From contig JAADVB010000069.1 of assembly GCA_023334545.1 (NCBI GenBank), positions 1 through 64,000 on the forward strand: a stretch of DNA of 64,000 nt. Reading direction: 5' to 3'. The translations under genes were made by a program, and so were the position numbers. This stretch comes from Salisapilia sapeloensis. Lineage: Eukaryota; Oomycota; Peronosporomycetes; Peronosporales; Salisapiliaceae. A model generated the notes under the pieces. It made no database searches, had not been told where the DNA came from, and worked only from the letters and a program-made list of their open reading frames with translations. Below are positions 10,961 through 20,840 of the stretch, piece by piece (within the stretch, counting starts at the first letter, position 1; each line of letters opens with the position of its first letter).

Positions 10961-12334
10961 ATGAGCTCCAAGGGTATCTCGGACCGACTTGTTGGACCTT
11001 TTTCATGGGAAGATGATGAGCGTGCAACGGATTTAAAGTACAGGATGCTATTGGCAAAAACAGAGAATGTATACACGTCGAATTTGGTTGCAAAAGTCAA
11101 TGTACCGAGCCGGTATGTAGCTCCATTGGTCCGCAAGGCATTTGCATCTCATCCAGCGTTCTATGAAACTATCGGTCGGAAAGACAAGACCACCAAATAT
11201 AACCTAGTGGTACGTATATGATCTAATGATGCTTTTATTCAAGTCAATGTATCTCTAAACTTTATCAAATAGTGGGATGAGTACGAGAATCTCGACTGGC
11301 AGGCAGTGCTCAATGGTTCTGTCATAGCCAACTCCTACTGTGTACGTAAAGGTCTTTCTCGAAAGGCTCAGCTAGCGCTATACCTCAGCAAGCACATGCA
11401 GAAGAAACCTGCTTCCATCTTGACCAAGTCGTTTCCTAAGACGCTTATAATCGACACGTGGGAAGCATACGATTCTTCTCTCGCAGCGCTAGGCATCCCG
11501 TTCCGGCAGAGACTAGACTCATGCTTGTGGGAAGCCAAGGAGAAAATCGAAACTGATCCGACTCAAATGTGGATTCTCAAGCCTAGCGCTACAAACAAGG
11601 GCGCCGAAGTATGCGTGTTGAATACATTCAAGGAGCTTCGATCATTTATCCATGAATGGACGGACATTCGAGAATGGGTTCTTCAAGCATACATCTCCAA
11701 GCCACTACTACTGCAAAATAAGCGCAAGTTCCATCTGCGTGTTTACGTACTTGCTGTTGGCTGTCTTAAAGTATACATCAGCACCAACGTGCTCATGCTG
11801 AGCGCGTTGGAAGCCTATGATACGGAAAATTATGCCAACAAGTTTGCTCACGTATCCAACACTTTCCAACAGCAAAGCCATCCGGACTTTGTAGAGGAAG
11901 AGTGCGTACTTCTACTCGATGACCTCAATGAGACGCTACGTGAGTGTGGCCACGACCCTTCCACCGCCAAGGCGAAGATCTTGGACGACATTGGCCTCAT
12001 CGTTCATGACTCGTTCGAGGCACTCAAGGGAGAGTTCTCGGTCTTCCAGCCTCTTCCAAACTGCTTTGAGGTGTATGGAGTGGATTTTATGATCGACGAA
12101 GACATCAACACGTGGCTTCTGGAGTTCAATCCAGGCCCGGACTTTAAGCAGACTGGTGGGAGACTCCAGGGCGTGATCGAGTGCTTGATGAAAGACACGC
12201 TGAGTATCGTCACCGATCACTTCTTCCGACAGGATGGGCAGCAAGTAGAGAGCGCAGGTGCTTATCGTAAAGTGTACGACGAGCAGTGGGGTGCTCAAGC
12301 GAAAGAAGGCGCTTCAATGAAGTTGCTAGATTAA
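10961..12334 (+). CDS. Tubulin-tyrosine-ligase-like protein
   Basis: Two exons (10961-11209, 11273-12334) give 436 residues. The TTL/ATP-grasp core is clear: MWILKPSATNKG near 190, the IQ-type strand EWVLQAYISKPLLL, KFHLRVYVLAV near 247, and the metal-binding end VYGVDFMID...WLLEFNPGPDF near 370-390. TTL-family enzymes ligate amino acids (Tyr, Glu or Gly) to tubulin or other protein tails using ATP. The N-terminal 90 residues (PSRYVAPLVRKAFASHP) and WDEYENLDW resemble plain TTL rather than the long TTLLs. The start is the first ATG of the frame. The substrate cannot be read from the sequence: tubulin tyrosination or a TTL-like relative are both possible. Confidence 0.85.
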
Positions 12335-12371
12335 CTTCAAATACAGTTTTGACGATTGAAAGAGACTTGTA

Positions 12372-15300
12372 TTAAAAGAACTGAGCAGCTTTTTCATCTG
12401 CTTCTCGAAGATACGAAGTCGTTGCGGACGATAGGAACGAGACTCCTTTAACGGCAGATGAAAGTAGACTGGACCCAGCTCCAGAGATGAGTGATCCACG
12501 CTCATCAGCTCTTCCGTCTCGATCACTTTCTTCAAATAGTGAAAAGTCATTGCCGGAGGAACCTTGTGCAAAGTAGTTGCTCGTCACGTCGTTCGAAGAG
12601 GAACGTCGTTTCTTGAGCTGTCGCTGTCTTTGTGGCACTGGAAGCAATGAAAACCGAGGAACAGGCTCTGCAATTGTTACTCCCGTCACGTCATTCCGCG
12701 ATGAAATTACAATCGGCTCTCCTTCTACACTAGCAGTCAGTAGGCGTGTATAAAAGCATAAGGAGGTAGGTACCTATCTCGCTAATGTCGTTCGCTTCAG
12801 ACAAGGATGAAAAGAGCAATCGACTGCGTCGGAACTGAGTCACGACGTTCTTTACGACTTGTGGACCATAAATCTCCCAGTCGACTGGATCGACAAAGTC
12901 TCCAACGCGGTCAAAAAGTCTTTTGAGGCTTTTTAAACTATCACTTACATCATCCTCATCAATTTCGTCGCCCCAGCCGAACCGGACAAAGTCAGAGTAT
13001 CCTAATGTCGCTCGAACAAAGTACAAGTCAAAGAGGAACTGGAGACCACATCTCTCTCCAAAGTTGAGACCAAGAGATCTCACTTGAGCCTCCTTGGCGG
13101 ACTCTAATCGATCCACAGCAGCGTGGTACGTCTCTGCACTTTGGAGAGTCATTTGTTCCAACAGTGTTTCTCGTACTAGTCGCTCCATAAAGACGAGCTG
13201 CGTGTCATCTACAGACGATCGCCGTAGTTGGTAGTATGCTTCATCCAGAGCAAAGCAACAGAAGAAGAGGAAGGACGAGACGTTTGGCGTCTCTCGATAT
13301 GGCAGCCATACTTTTTCTTCTTGAGATGGTCCATCCGATGCTGTACCCTCATCCAAGTCCGACAGTTCATTCTCTTCATCTTGTGCATCGTCTAGTGAAG
13401 CAATAGTGAATTCATCCCATCCTTCATGCAAGTTCACCCATTCCTACGTGACAAGAAGTAGTTATGAGTTTTTCATAAGAGTGATAGAAGTATAGTGCCT
13501 ACCTCATTGGATAACGAGTACTCTTCGAGCTGAAGCAGTGCATGCAACGGCTGAATTTTCGAATGTACAAGTTCTTTGGACCATTCCTGACAATACGCTT
13601 TTGCTAGCGATTCAAATGTATGGATGAACACATCTGGATAGACATGCTTGTCCACAATTTGCGTTACGAAGAAGAAGGAGTGAAAGCCAAAGGACTGTTT
13701 CTCTCGAATCTCTTCTTCCAAGAAAGCTGGTAGACTGCTTTCTCCATTCGCCTGCATCCCTTCCATTGCCTTTCGTAGCTCTTTTCTTTGCAATCTTCCA
13801 TTAACACTCTTTTCAATCGACTCAAAATGACGTTCAGAATGGTCCAAACCGCTCTTTTTTCCTCCTTCTGCTGCCGCTGGAAACAGTAACTTCCTTCGCT
13901 CTGACGTAAGTCCACTAGCAACTGCTCCAATGGCATTCGTAGCTCTCAAGTACGTCATCCTACTTCCGTTTGCGCTCGATAGAAGTTTCTCTTCGAGAAA
14001 GATAACAAGCCGAAACACTGCTCGCATCAACTCTTCCGTCATCACACTCTGCACTTCACTTGATTGAAGAGCTTCAGCACTTTGATAGATAGATGTGAAC
14101 GTATCGTAGAATCCCGTGCGAGTAAAATCTTTCCGGACAGTCGAGTGGAACAAAAGCTCTTCAAACTCTGTCTCGAGTGTCGATACAGCGTCACTGAACG
14201 TACTGCGCACGAGCGTTCGAGCTCGCTGCCGAAAACACTGTGCAAGTAGAATGGAAAAGAAAGGGGAAGAAGCTTTGCGGTAGGGAGACGACGGTGGTGT
14301 CAGCTGGAGGAAGAGTTGTCTAGATGGAGATGAAGCGGGCGGCTCTTGAACTTCCAGCTTAGTTTGACAGGATGCAAGTGTTGCGATGGAATCGATACGA
14401 GTCAGTATCACCTGCGCCTTATCTTCGATCTAGTATTCGTGTTAAGCAAAGGCATAAAAGGGGTTGGAGAAGGGCATACCATAGACTGTTGACTTGTAAG
14501 CCATTCCTTCATGGCATCAACCAGTTGATGATTTGTAAGTCTTTCATAGGAAGCTTCTTTCATGTCGGAATATAAAAGAGCTTGGTGTCCATCCTTTGTC
14601 TTATAAAAGATCTCCACGACGTCGTAGAAAGTAGAGATGACGGACCGAACGAGTAAGTTTAACGCAGACAAAACACTTGGCTTTTTGCCTGTAGTACTAT
14701 CTTCCTTTCGTCCAAACCATTTTGCACGGGACTGAAGAAAGAGGTCTAATAAGGATTGCGTCGAAAGATAAGTCGTCGGCTCCAGATGAGCCACAGCTAC
14801 TAGACATCCACTGTAAAAAGCACTCGGCTGTCCTCGTACTTCCAAATACGCTTTCGATCGTGTCACTAGGGTCTATCATTTAACGTTAATACAAGTGTAG
14901 CTACTTTCAACTACGAGCATACCTCTTTCAAGCGTTGTAATGAAGACCACTCGGTCTCTAGGAAAGGCGAAGTATCTCCATGATGCACCTTGGCATACAC
15001 TGCTTGAGCTTGTTGGAACGTCGTCATAGCTTTAAGCATTTCTCCTCTTTCTATGAAATCCCATATCTCTTCACTAGCATTGACAAGGAGCTGGATACTG
15101 CTGTGCCTGTCATTATGCTGCAAATCGTTGTTTGAAGGACTTGCTGTTGGCGTCGGAACAGAGATCGGAGTGGTTAAAGCTGAGTGAAGTGTAGATTGCA
15201 CTTGTTCCCATCGAGATGGCATTTCTTGTAAGGACTGCTGCAGCTTCATAGCAGAAGAGTGCATGGATACGATTTGGTCCGCAGACTCGATCAGATCACG

Positions 15301-15608
15301 ATACCGCACTCCGATCATCGTCTGCATTTCCTTCGTTTTGTTCTTCTTTTCACGTCTATTGATGAATACAGCGTTAATAGATATATCATATAGCACTAAA
15401 GCATAGAAATTGCTTAATGGTAGCAAAAGCATTGATTATTAAAGAGATACACTCCCTTATGGGCGATTAAGAGTCCCATGGACAAGCTCAATCTTTATTT
15501 AGCTTTCAAATTGTAGGCATAACATTACCTCGTTCGTTCCAGCAATACCTTTGCATCAGCAACGGACATTTGCTGTAGATAATCATCCTCAACAATGACG
15601 TTCTCCAT
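12372..15608 (-). CDS. COG1: Conserved oligomeric Golgi complex subunit 1
   Basis: Six exons on the minus strand: 15608-15529, 15355-14923, 14872-14480, 14429-13503, 13443-12774 and 12724-12372, about 951 residues, with consistent phases throughout. The N-terminus carries the COG1 landmark GVRYRDLIESADQIV near residue 43, followed by a coiled segment. Near the C-terminus LQFLFDLYFVRATLG and VDPVDWEIYGP match the end of COG1. COG1 joins lobes A and B of the COG tether, which catches retrograde vesicles at the Golgi. The first intron (173 nt) is three times longer than the rest. The divergent neighbour starts 126 nt away. The last exon is low in complexity (Ser-rich) and less certain than the others. 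Confidence 0.88.
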
Positions 15609-15734
15609 CCTCGGTCTCGCCCACGCTTCGGACGTGTTTTGCGTGTTATGCAAAATAGTCAAGCGGGTATATTATACACTCTTTGTACAATTTTGGTATA
15701 GAATAAATATAGTGAAGGATATAAATAGCGGGAC
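15609..15734. promoter_or_regulatory. Bidirectional spacer between COG1 and the SANT gene
   Basis: 126 nt between divergent ATGs. It is AT-rich toward the SANT gene, with a TATA-like run (ATATAGTGAAGGATATAAATAG) directly before that ATG. No other element recognised. Confidence 0.35.
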
Positions 15735-17338
15735 ATGAATCACGACATGAAAAACTCGTTTGGAAAAATGGAGGAGCCATCGAGTGAACCGCCGTTATTC
15801 GAGAGTTTACGGAGTCCAACGGCTAGTACAAATGTACTGGCTGGTACCAACAAACGATCGGTTTGTTTATATCTATACTATACGAATGAAAATGCACTTA
15901 CTGACCTAATTATCGAAATTTTCCCTATATTGTCCACTTGGAAATGGTCAACGATGCAAATCACATATAGTCAATTTCCACAGAAAGCAGCGAAGGTTCT
16001 ATGGGAGATGAACCTGCCACGAAAAAACCTCGGATCGTCTCGGCATCCGATTACTGGACCAAAGACCATTCGCAGCAAATTGAAGATAGTACATGCTTGT
16101 CTATGCTGCTCTGAGATAAACTGTACTCACCAAATATAATTCAGTTAAACTTCAGGAAATGCTGCGGTATCTGCGAGCCTCTAGAGCGTTCTACGATCTC
16201 CAGTACCAGATGAAGCGACCATCAGCAATTCTCAAGCTCAAGCCCAATCCAGTGGGTGTCATCCACAAGATCGTACTTTTCTTACTTTTAACCATACAAC
16301 TAGTTTGGCTTTCGACCCAATTCAACATTCGACGCACTGGCAGCACTCACATCTCCCCTTCGATCAAGACAAGTGCTTGGTATTATCTATATGTGCCCCC
16401 TAGTTGCTGAAAACTTGACGTTGGTACAGACGACTGGACGCCATTGGAAATCGGGACATTTGAAGAAGCCTTTGATCGTTTCGGCAAAAACTTTCATGCA
16501 ATTGCGGGCCATGTAAATTTTACTGTATATATTGTATCTTGTATAGCGATACTCAGATGAAAATTAGTTGAAGAACAAAACTGCACACGAAGCTATCGAG
16601 TTTTACTACATTTGGAAAAAGTATCGACGCACAGGCAGCGAAAGTGATGATCTACCACTAGATGATGATTTCTTACCCGAGCCGGATCCAGGGATGAGCT
16701 CGGAAGTCTACGCTTTCTACGTCAACCTCACCCGTATGACCTGCCCACATCTATCATTTATGTCATTCTCATAAAGGAACAGGGCGACAAGCGTGTATAC
16801 GAGAGTATTTCGATGCAGCGAGGAAGCTGAGCGGCCCTGTCCCTCCACGCCACCCGCATCGCATCGTATCATCTTCCTCCGTCGTATCTGCGCTTGGTCT
16901 CCGTCCTCCTCCTGGACTCCGACCGACAATTCAAAAGAACTCTCTATTACGCCAGTCTACTGTCCTTGGTACGCGTTTCTCCTATACACTTCATACCTCT
17001 TTATTTACTTGTTTGAAGACAACTGGACACCCTTTGAAATTCGTATCTTCGAAGCTGCCATCGAATGCTTTGGCAAACAATTTCACCTCATTGCACAGCA
17101 GGTAGTATACTTGTATCAGCGTGTAAAGAAACCTAGGTTGATTCGTACATGATAGATCGAAACGAAAAATTGTGCCCAAGTTGTCGCTTTCTACTATGTG
17201 TGGAAGAAAGATCCACAGTATCGGATCGTCAAGAACCGATGGGATAAAAGCGACAGTCGGAAGAATTCGCCTGATGCAACAGCTTTGGATGAAGCGACAT
17301 CGACAGTCGTTCCGGATAAGACAGACGCATCTATATAG
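15735..17338 (+). CDS. Double-SANT (MTA/MIER-type) chromatin protein
   Basis: Nine exons fit in frame: 15735-15860, 15971-16088, 16145-16251, 16304-16379, 16430-16512, 16568-16733, 16777-16968, 17019-17101 and 17156-17338, giving 377 residues. Two SANT domains are visible. The first opens DDWTPLEIGTFEEAF and ends EFYYIWKKY (about 144-195). The second opens DNWTPFEIRIFEAAIECFG and ends AFYYVWKKDP (about 292-340). The paired W-T-P...FGK..H.IA pattern and Y-Y-x-W-K-K end are typical of SANT domains of MTA, MIER and CoREST-like corepressors, which bring histone deacetylases to chromatin. The region before SANT1 (FYDLQYQMKRP) could be ELM2-like but is too short to call. The intron at 16734-16776 is only 43 nt. 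The first exon join is the least certain. Confidence 0.78.
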
Positions 17339-17357
17339 ATGTTTCGATTCATTTTCT

Positions 17358-18977
17358 TTAACTCTCATCCTTTTCATCCCTCCTTCCATCTGCACCGTGT
17401 CCAAAATTCTTGCCAAAGAACATTTCCTTGTCAAAGTCACTCCCGATGAATTGTGCTTTATCCACTTTGCGTGCCTTGTCGATCAATTCTTGTGCTTCTA
17501 ATCGATGCGCCTTTTGCTTGGCACTACTCTCGTCTCCACCACATCCATACACTTCCATACTGTTGATCGTAAAGCGTTTCTTTTTCGACAAGGGACCAGA
17601 GACAAAGGTAAAGCCTTTGGAAGAGGCATAGCAGTCTTCATCCAGGTCTTCACCAAGAAATAAACGAAAGTTATCAATGGTACCACCCATACCGAGACCA
17701 TTCGGCAGCTTGACACCTTTTGTGTGAATGTACATACTACCGGAGCTAGCGGATGCAATGGGGTAGATGGAAAGTGACTGGTGTAGTTGGAAGAGGAAGC
17801 AGCCACTGCCGCCGAAGAAAGTGGTTGAGGTCTTCCACTCTTCATCACAAAACATTCCAAAGACAGCTATACAGAACAATTTAGCTTTAAAGGGACTAGG
17901 AGGTTATGGAAGCTTACCTCCATCGGTGTCTTGGATAATGAAGAGGGTGGGACCAGAGTAACCGAGGATGTGGTAGCAAAGGCGATTGAAAGAGAGTCCG
18001 TCTTTGGATGTTGTATAGATGCGATCGATAGGACGCTGCAATGCTGTTGTCACACTTGATAATGCTAGCAACTGGGGTCTACATATACTAATTAGCACCA
18101 GAAGTGAAAAGGTGGTTGGGTGGTAAATGTACCTCGTTAGCACTTCTGAAGACGCGTCAGATTCAGGACAAGTATACTTTGGATTGCTTTGCTCCAAACA
18201 TTTACTTGTAACGCACTGTGCAACAACAGAGTAGAAGAGTGGGAACTGTCGATCACAGTACTTGACAAAAGCGTCTTCTTGGATCTCATTTTCGTTCCCG
18301 TTGATGCTGTTTAACTGAGCAGACTGGATCGCAGCGTGACTCATTTGGTGGGCAACTTGCTCCCACTCTTTGGACTGTGAGTCGATAGGAGCACTTTGGT
18401 TGGCAGCAAGAAGCCAGAAGAAGAATAGAGACGGGAGGGTAGATGAAGATAGTACGTCCTTATCACCGGAGAATAGGTGGAAGAAAGCTCTTGTCACGGC
18501 TTGAGACGACGCTCGGGTGAGTTGAGACACTCCTTTAACAAAGTCGTCTCTATCCATACTTTTGCTATTGTTGTCAGGGTCTTCCAATAACTTTTGTCGT
18601 TGGCAGTGCTGGAAGAAATTATTGCCCATCGACTGAATCGATTGTGCTATGTCAGAAGGCGTATCTGACGGCAAGGGTAGCTCAAGCCATTTCTGCAACT
18701 ATTCGTTAGTACCTACAATGCAATCTTCTCATGGATGTAAGGTTTTGAACCTGTAACTGCGCTTGGATGGCGTCTACCTTTGGAACCGAGCAGATTTGAT
18801 CGTATTTGGCAGCAATTTCATCATATTCCTACTCATAAAATAAAGGATAGTGCGTCAACTCACGCTCATACAATTTGCAGTTCATAGGTTACAATCTCAA
18901 CGTACATGATCGCTAAACGGTCCCTTCCAAGCCTTGCTCTTGGCCGGAGAAGCTCCATGACTCGCCATATTCCCCAT
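17358..18977 (-). CDS. TLDc-domain protein with N-myristoylation motif
   Basis: Five minus-strand exons: 18977-18906, 18828-18751, 18698-18133, 18078-17918 and 17866-17358, giving 461 residues. The TLDc domain covers about 240-430: DGLSFNRLCYHILGYSGPTL, then AVFGMFCDEEWKTS, FGGSGCFLFQL, NGLGMGGTIDNFRLFL and the closing VYGCGG. TLDc proteins (OXR1, NCOA7, TBC1D24, fungal Rtc5) are linked to oxidative stress and to V-ATPase disassembly. The chain begins MGNMAS, a good N-myristoylation signal, so membrane attachment is likely. The middle (about 90-180) looks EF-hand/TBC-like but carries no motif I can name. The 54-nt third intron keeps frame, so a continuous open frame hides it; removing it restores a clean helix (VLTRPQLLAL). 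Confidence 0.85.
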
Positions 18978-19133
18978 TTTTCGTCTTTGTTGCAATTGTA
19001 CCATCTACGTACCGTTCAAGAAATAAAAGAAAAAGAGAACGTAAGATTTCGATGCTCGATGGCAACTCAACTCTAAGTACTACTCTTTGTAGCCTCTGTA
19101 TTTGTAAGTGACAGTGCATTGCAAGCCTCCTAC

Positions 19134-20228
19134 TTATAGGGTCATAAACCAGTCTCGAGTTTCGGCAATCCCGCGAGCAAAGTCATACTCGGCGTCGAAG
19201 CCGAGCTTGGTACTCGACTTCACCTTGCTGCAAACGCTTTCTTTCACGTCACCTTGACGATAGGCAACGTGAGTGATCTCAGCGGACGAGCCGAACTTTT
19301 CCTTGACTTTCTGTGCCACCTCATTAATCGAAGTCTTGACTCCGGTGCACACGTTAAAGACGTCAAACTCCTTGTCTGGCAGCAGCATGGCCGTTCGAAT
19401 GGCACGAGCAACGTCCTTGACGAAGACGAAGTCACGGTATTGCTCGCCATCTCCCGTCACCTTGATCGTTCCGTTCGTCTTGGCCTGGTCCATGAACCAC
19501 GAGACGACACCAGAGTAGTCCGAGTTCGGGTCTTGACGAGGTCCGTAGACATTAAAGAAGCGGAGAGCAGTCGATGGTAGTCCAAATCGTCGGTTGTACT
19601 CGGCCATGAGCTTTTCCATATCGAATTTCGTCGTCGCGTAGGCACAGATACCGCCCTTGGCAGAGTCCTCTTGGAGTGGAATGTCCTCTGGCTCTGGGAT
19701 ACCATACGTGGCACCGGAAGAAGCGGCGACGACACGCTTGACACCGTTCTGGAGTGCCCAGTCGAGGACTTTGCGACTGCCACCGACGTTGATCCGCTCG
19801 TACTTTTCCGGCAAGCGCGTGCTCTCTTCGACAGAGATGGCAGCTGCCAAGTGGACAATGTAGTCGATCTTGTGCACGACAAAGTTGTAGTCGTCCACCT
19901 CGGTAATGTCTTTCACGAGGATGGCAGCCGTGTCGCGATTAAAGTTGCGACCATTGCTCATGTCGTCGTAGATGACGACGTGGAAGCCATTGTCAACCAG
20001 GTCCTCCACGACATGACTGCCGATAAAGCCCAGGCCTCCTGTAACCAATACCGTCGGCTTGGTCACGACTGCTTGGTACGAGTTCGTGTGTAGCCCAGAA
20101 AAATCATATCCACGACCTAGGATGGATCCTAGTAAAAAGAGGAAGATGGCTCCTAGGAAGACGTATCCTCGCGGGAGTAGCATCCATCCATTCGCATCTG
20201 CAATTTGCTTTTTATTTGAACTCGACAT
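19134..20228 (-). CDS. Membrane-anchored NAD-dependent nucleotide-sugar epimerase (SDR)
   Basis: 364 residues from the ATG at 20228, no intron. After about 15 residues comes a single hydrophobic segment (YVFLGAIFLFLLGSILG, about 22-38), followed by a luminal-looking linker. The extended SDR fold then begins with TGGLGFIGSH (about 63). Active-site elements are present: AASSGATYG with the serine, and the YATTK catalytic Tyr-Lys pair near residue 193. FFNVYGPRQDP and GDGEQYRDFVFVKDVARA are typical of UDP-glucose / UDP-N-acetylglucosamine 4-epimerases. A type II anchor is more usual for UDP-glucuronate decarboxylase, so the product could be either; the motif set favours an epimerase. A longer open frame upstream starts at GTG and is ignored. 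A role in Golgi sugar supply for wall or glycoprotein synthesis is inferred. Confidence 0.85.
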   Translation of the reverse strand: MSSSNKKQIADANGWMLLPRGYVFLGAIFLFLLGSILGRGYDFSGLHTNSYQAVVTKPTVLVTGGLGFIGSHVVEDLVDNGFHVVIYDDMSNGRNFNRDTAAILVKDITEVDDYNFVVHKIDYIVHLAAAISVEESTRLPEKYERINVGGSRKVLDWALQNGVKRVVAASSGATYGIPEPEDIPLQEDSAKGGICAYATTKFDMEKLMAEYNRRFGLPSTALRFFNVYGPRQDPNSDYSGVVSWFMDQAKTNGTIKVTGDGEQYRDFVFVKDVARAIRTAMLLPDKEFDVFNVCTGVKTSINEVAQKVKEKFGSSAEITHVAYRQGDVKESVCSKVKSSTKLGFDAEYDFARGIAETRDWFMTL

Positions 20229-20840
20229 GCTCCTTATCTGCCACCTCGAGTGCCTAGTTTGAAATGACCTCGGATAGAAGACTCCCCACTTTGCATGCAC
20301 ATGACTGACGTCTATTTAATTGGGCTACATGATAGATACGTTTCACTTACGGGTGCTTGGCTGCTGCTTCAGAAATACGGTCGTCGAGTTAGATGTTTCT
20401 ACACCGATATGAACCGAATCTCAGGAGCTACTTGCATGCACGTAAACGTTAGAAAAGGATCGGTTGGTCGGTCGCAACCGGTAGCAAGGGCAAGTGACCT
20501 ATTGCAATCCTAGGTCAACTGATAATGCCGGAGCACATGCCTTGAAGTTGAGTGCAGGTTCAACAACTGGAGCCTGCGGCATCCACTCGAGTGTGATGAC
20601 AGCACATCCTTTGCTCCACCAGAGGATGCCTGCCCTGCTCATCGAATGTTCCTCCACGTCTGTTATATGGCACCCATCTCACCTACGTCGGAGAAAGATA
20701 ACGAAAAAGTAAAGAAAGCAAATTTGCAATCTCTTTGTTTTATGCCTCTGAGAGGTAGCATGTCGAGGTCGCGCTAGATCGCGCCTTTCATATCCTTCTA
20801 CCTCCAACAAAAACTTCTTCTACGCCCAAAACAATGCGAC
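20229..20840. other. Intergenic spacer between epimerase and H+-pyrophosphatase
   Basis: About 610 nt from the epimerase start to the pyrophosphatase stop. It must hold the epimerase promoter and the pyrophosphatase 3' end. I see no coding exon and no strong repeat. Confidence 0.5.
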
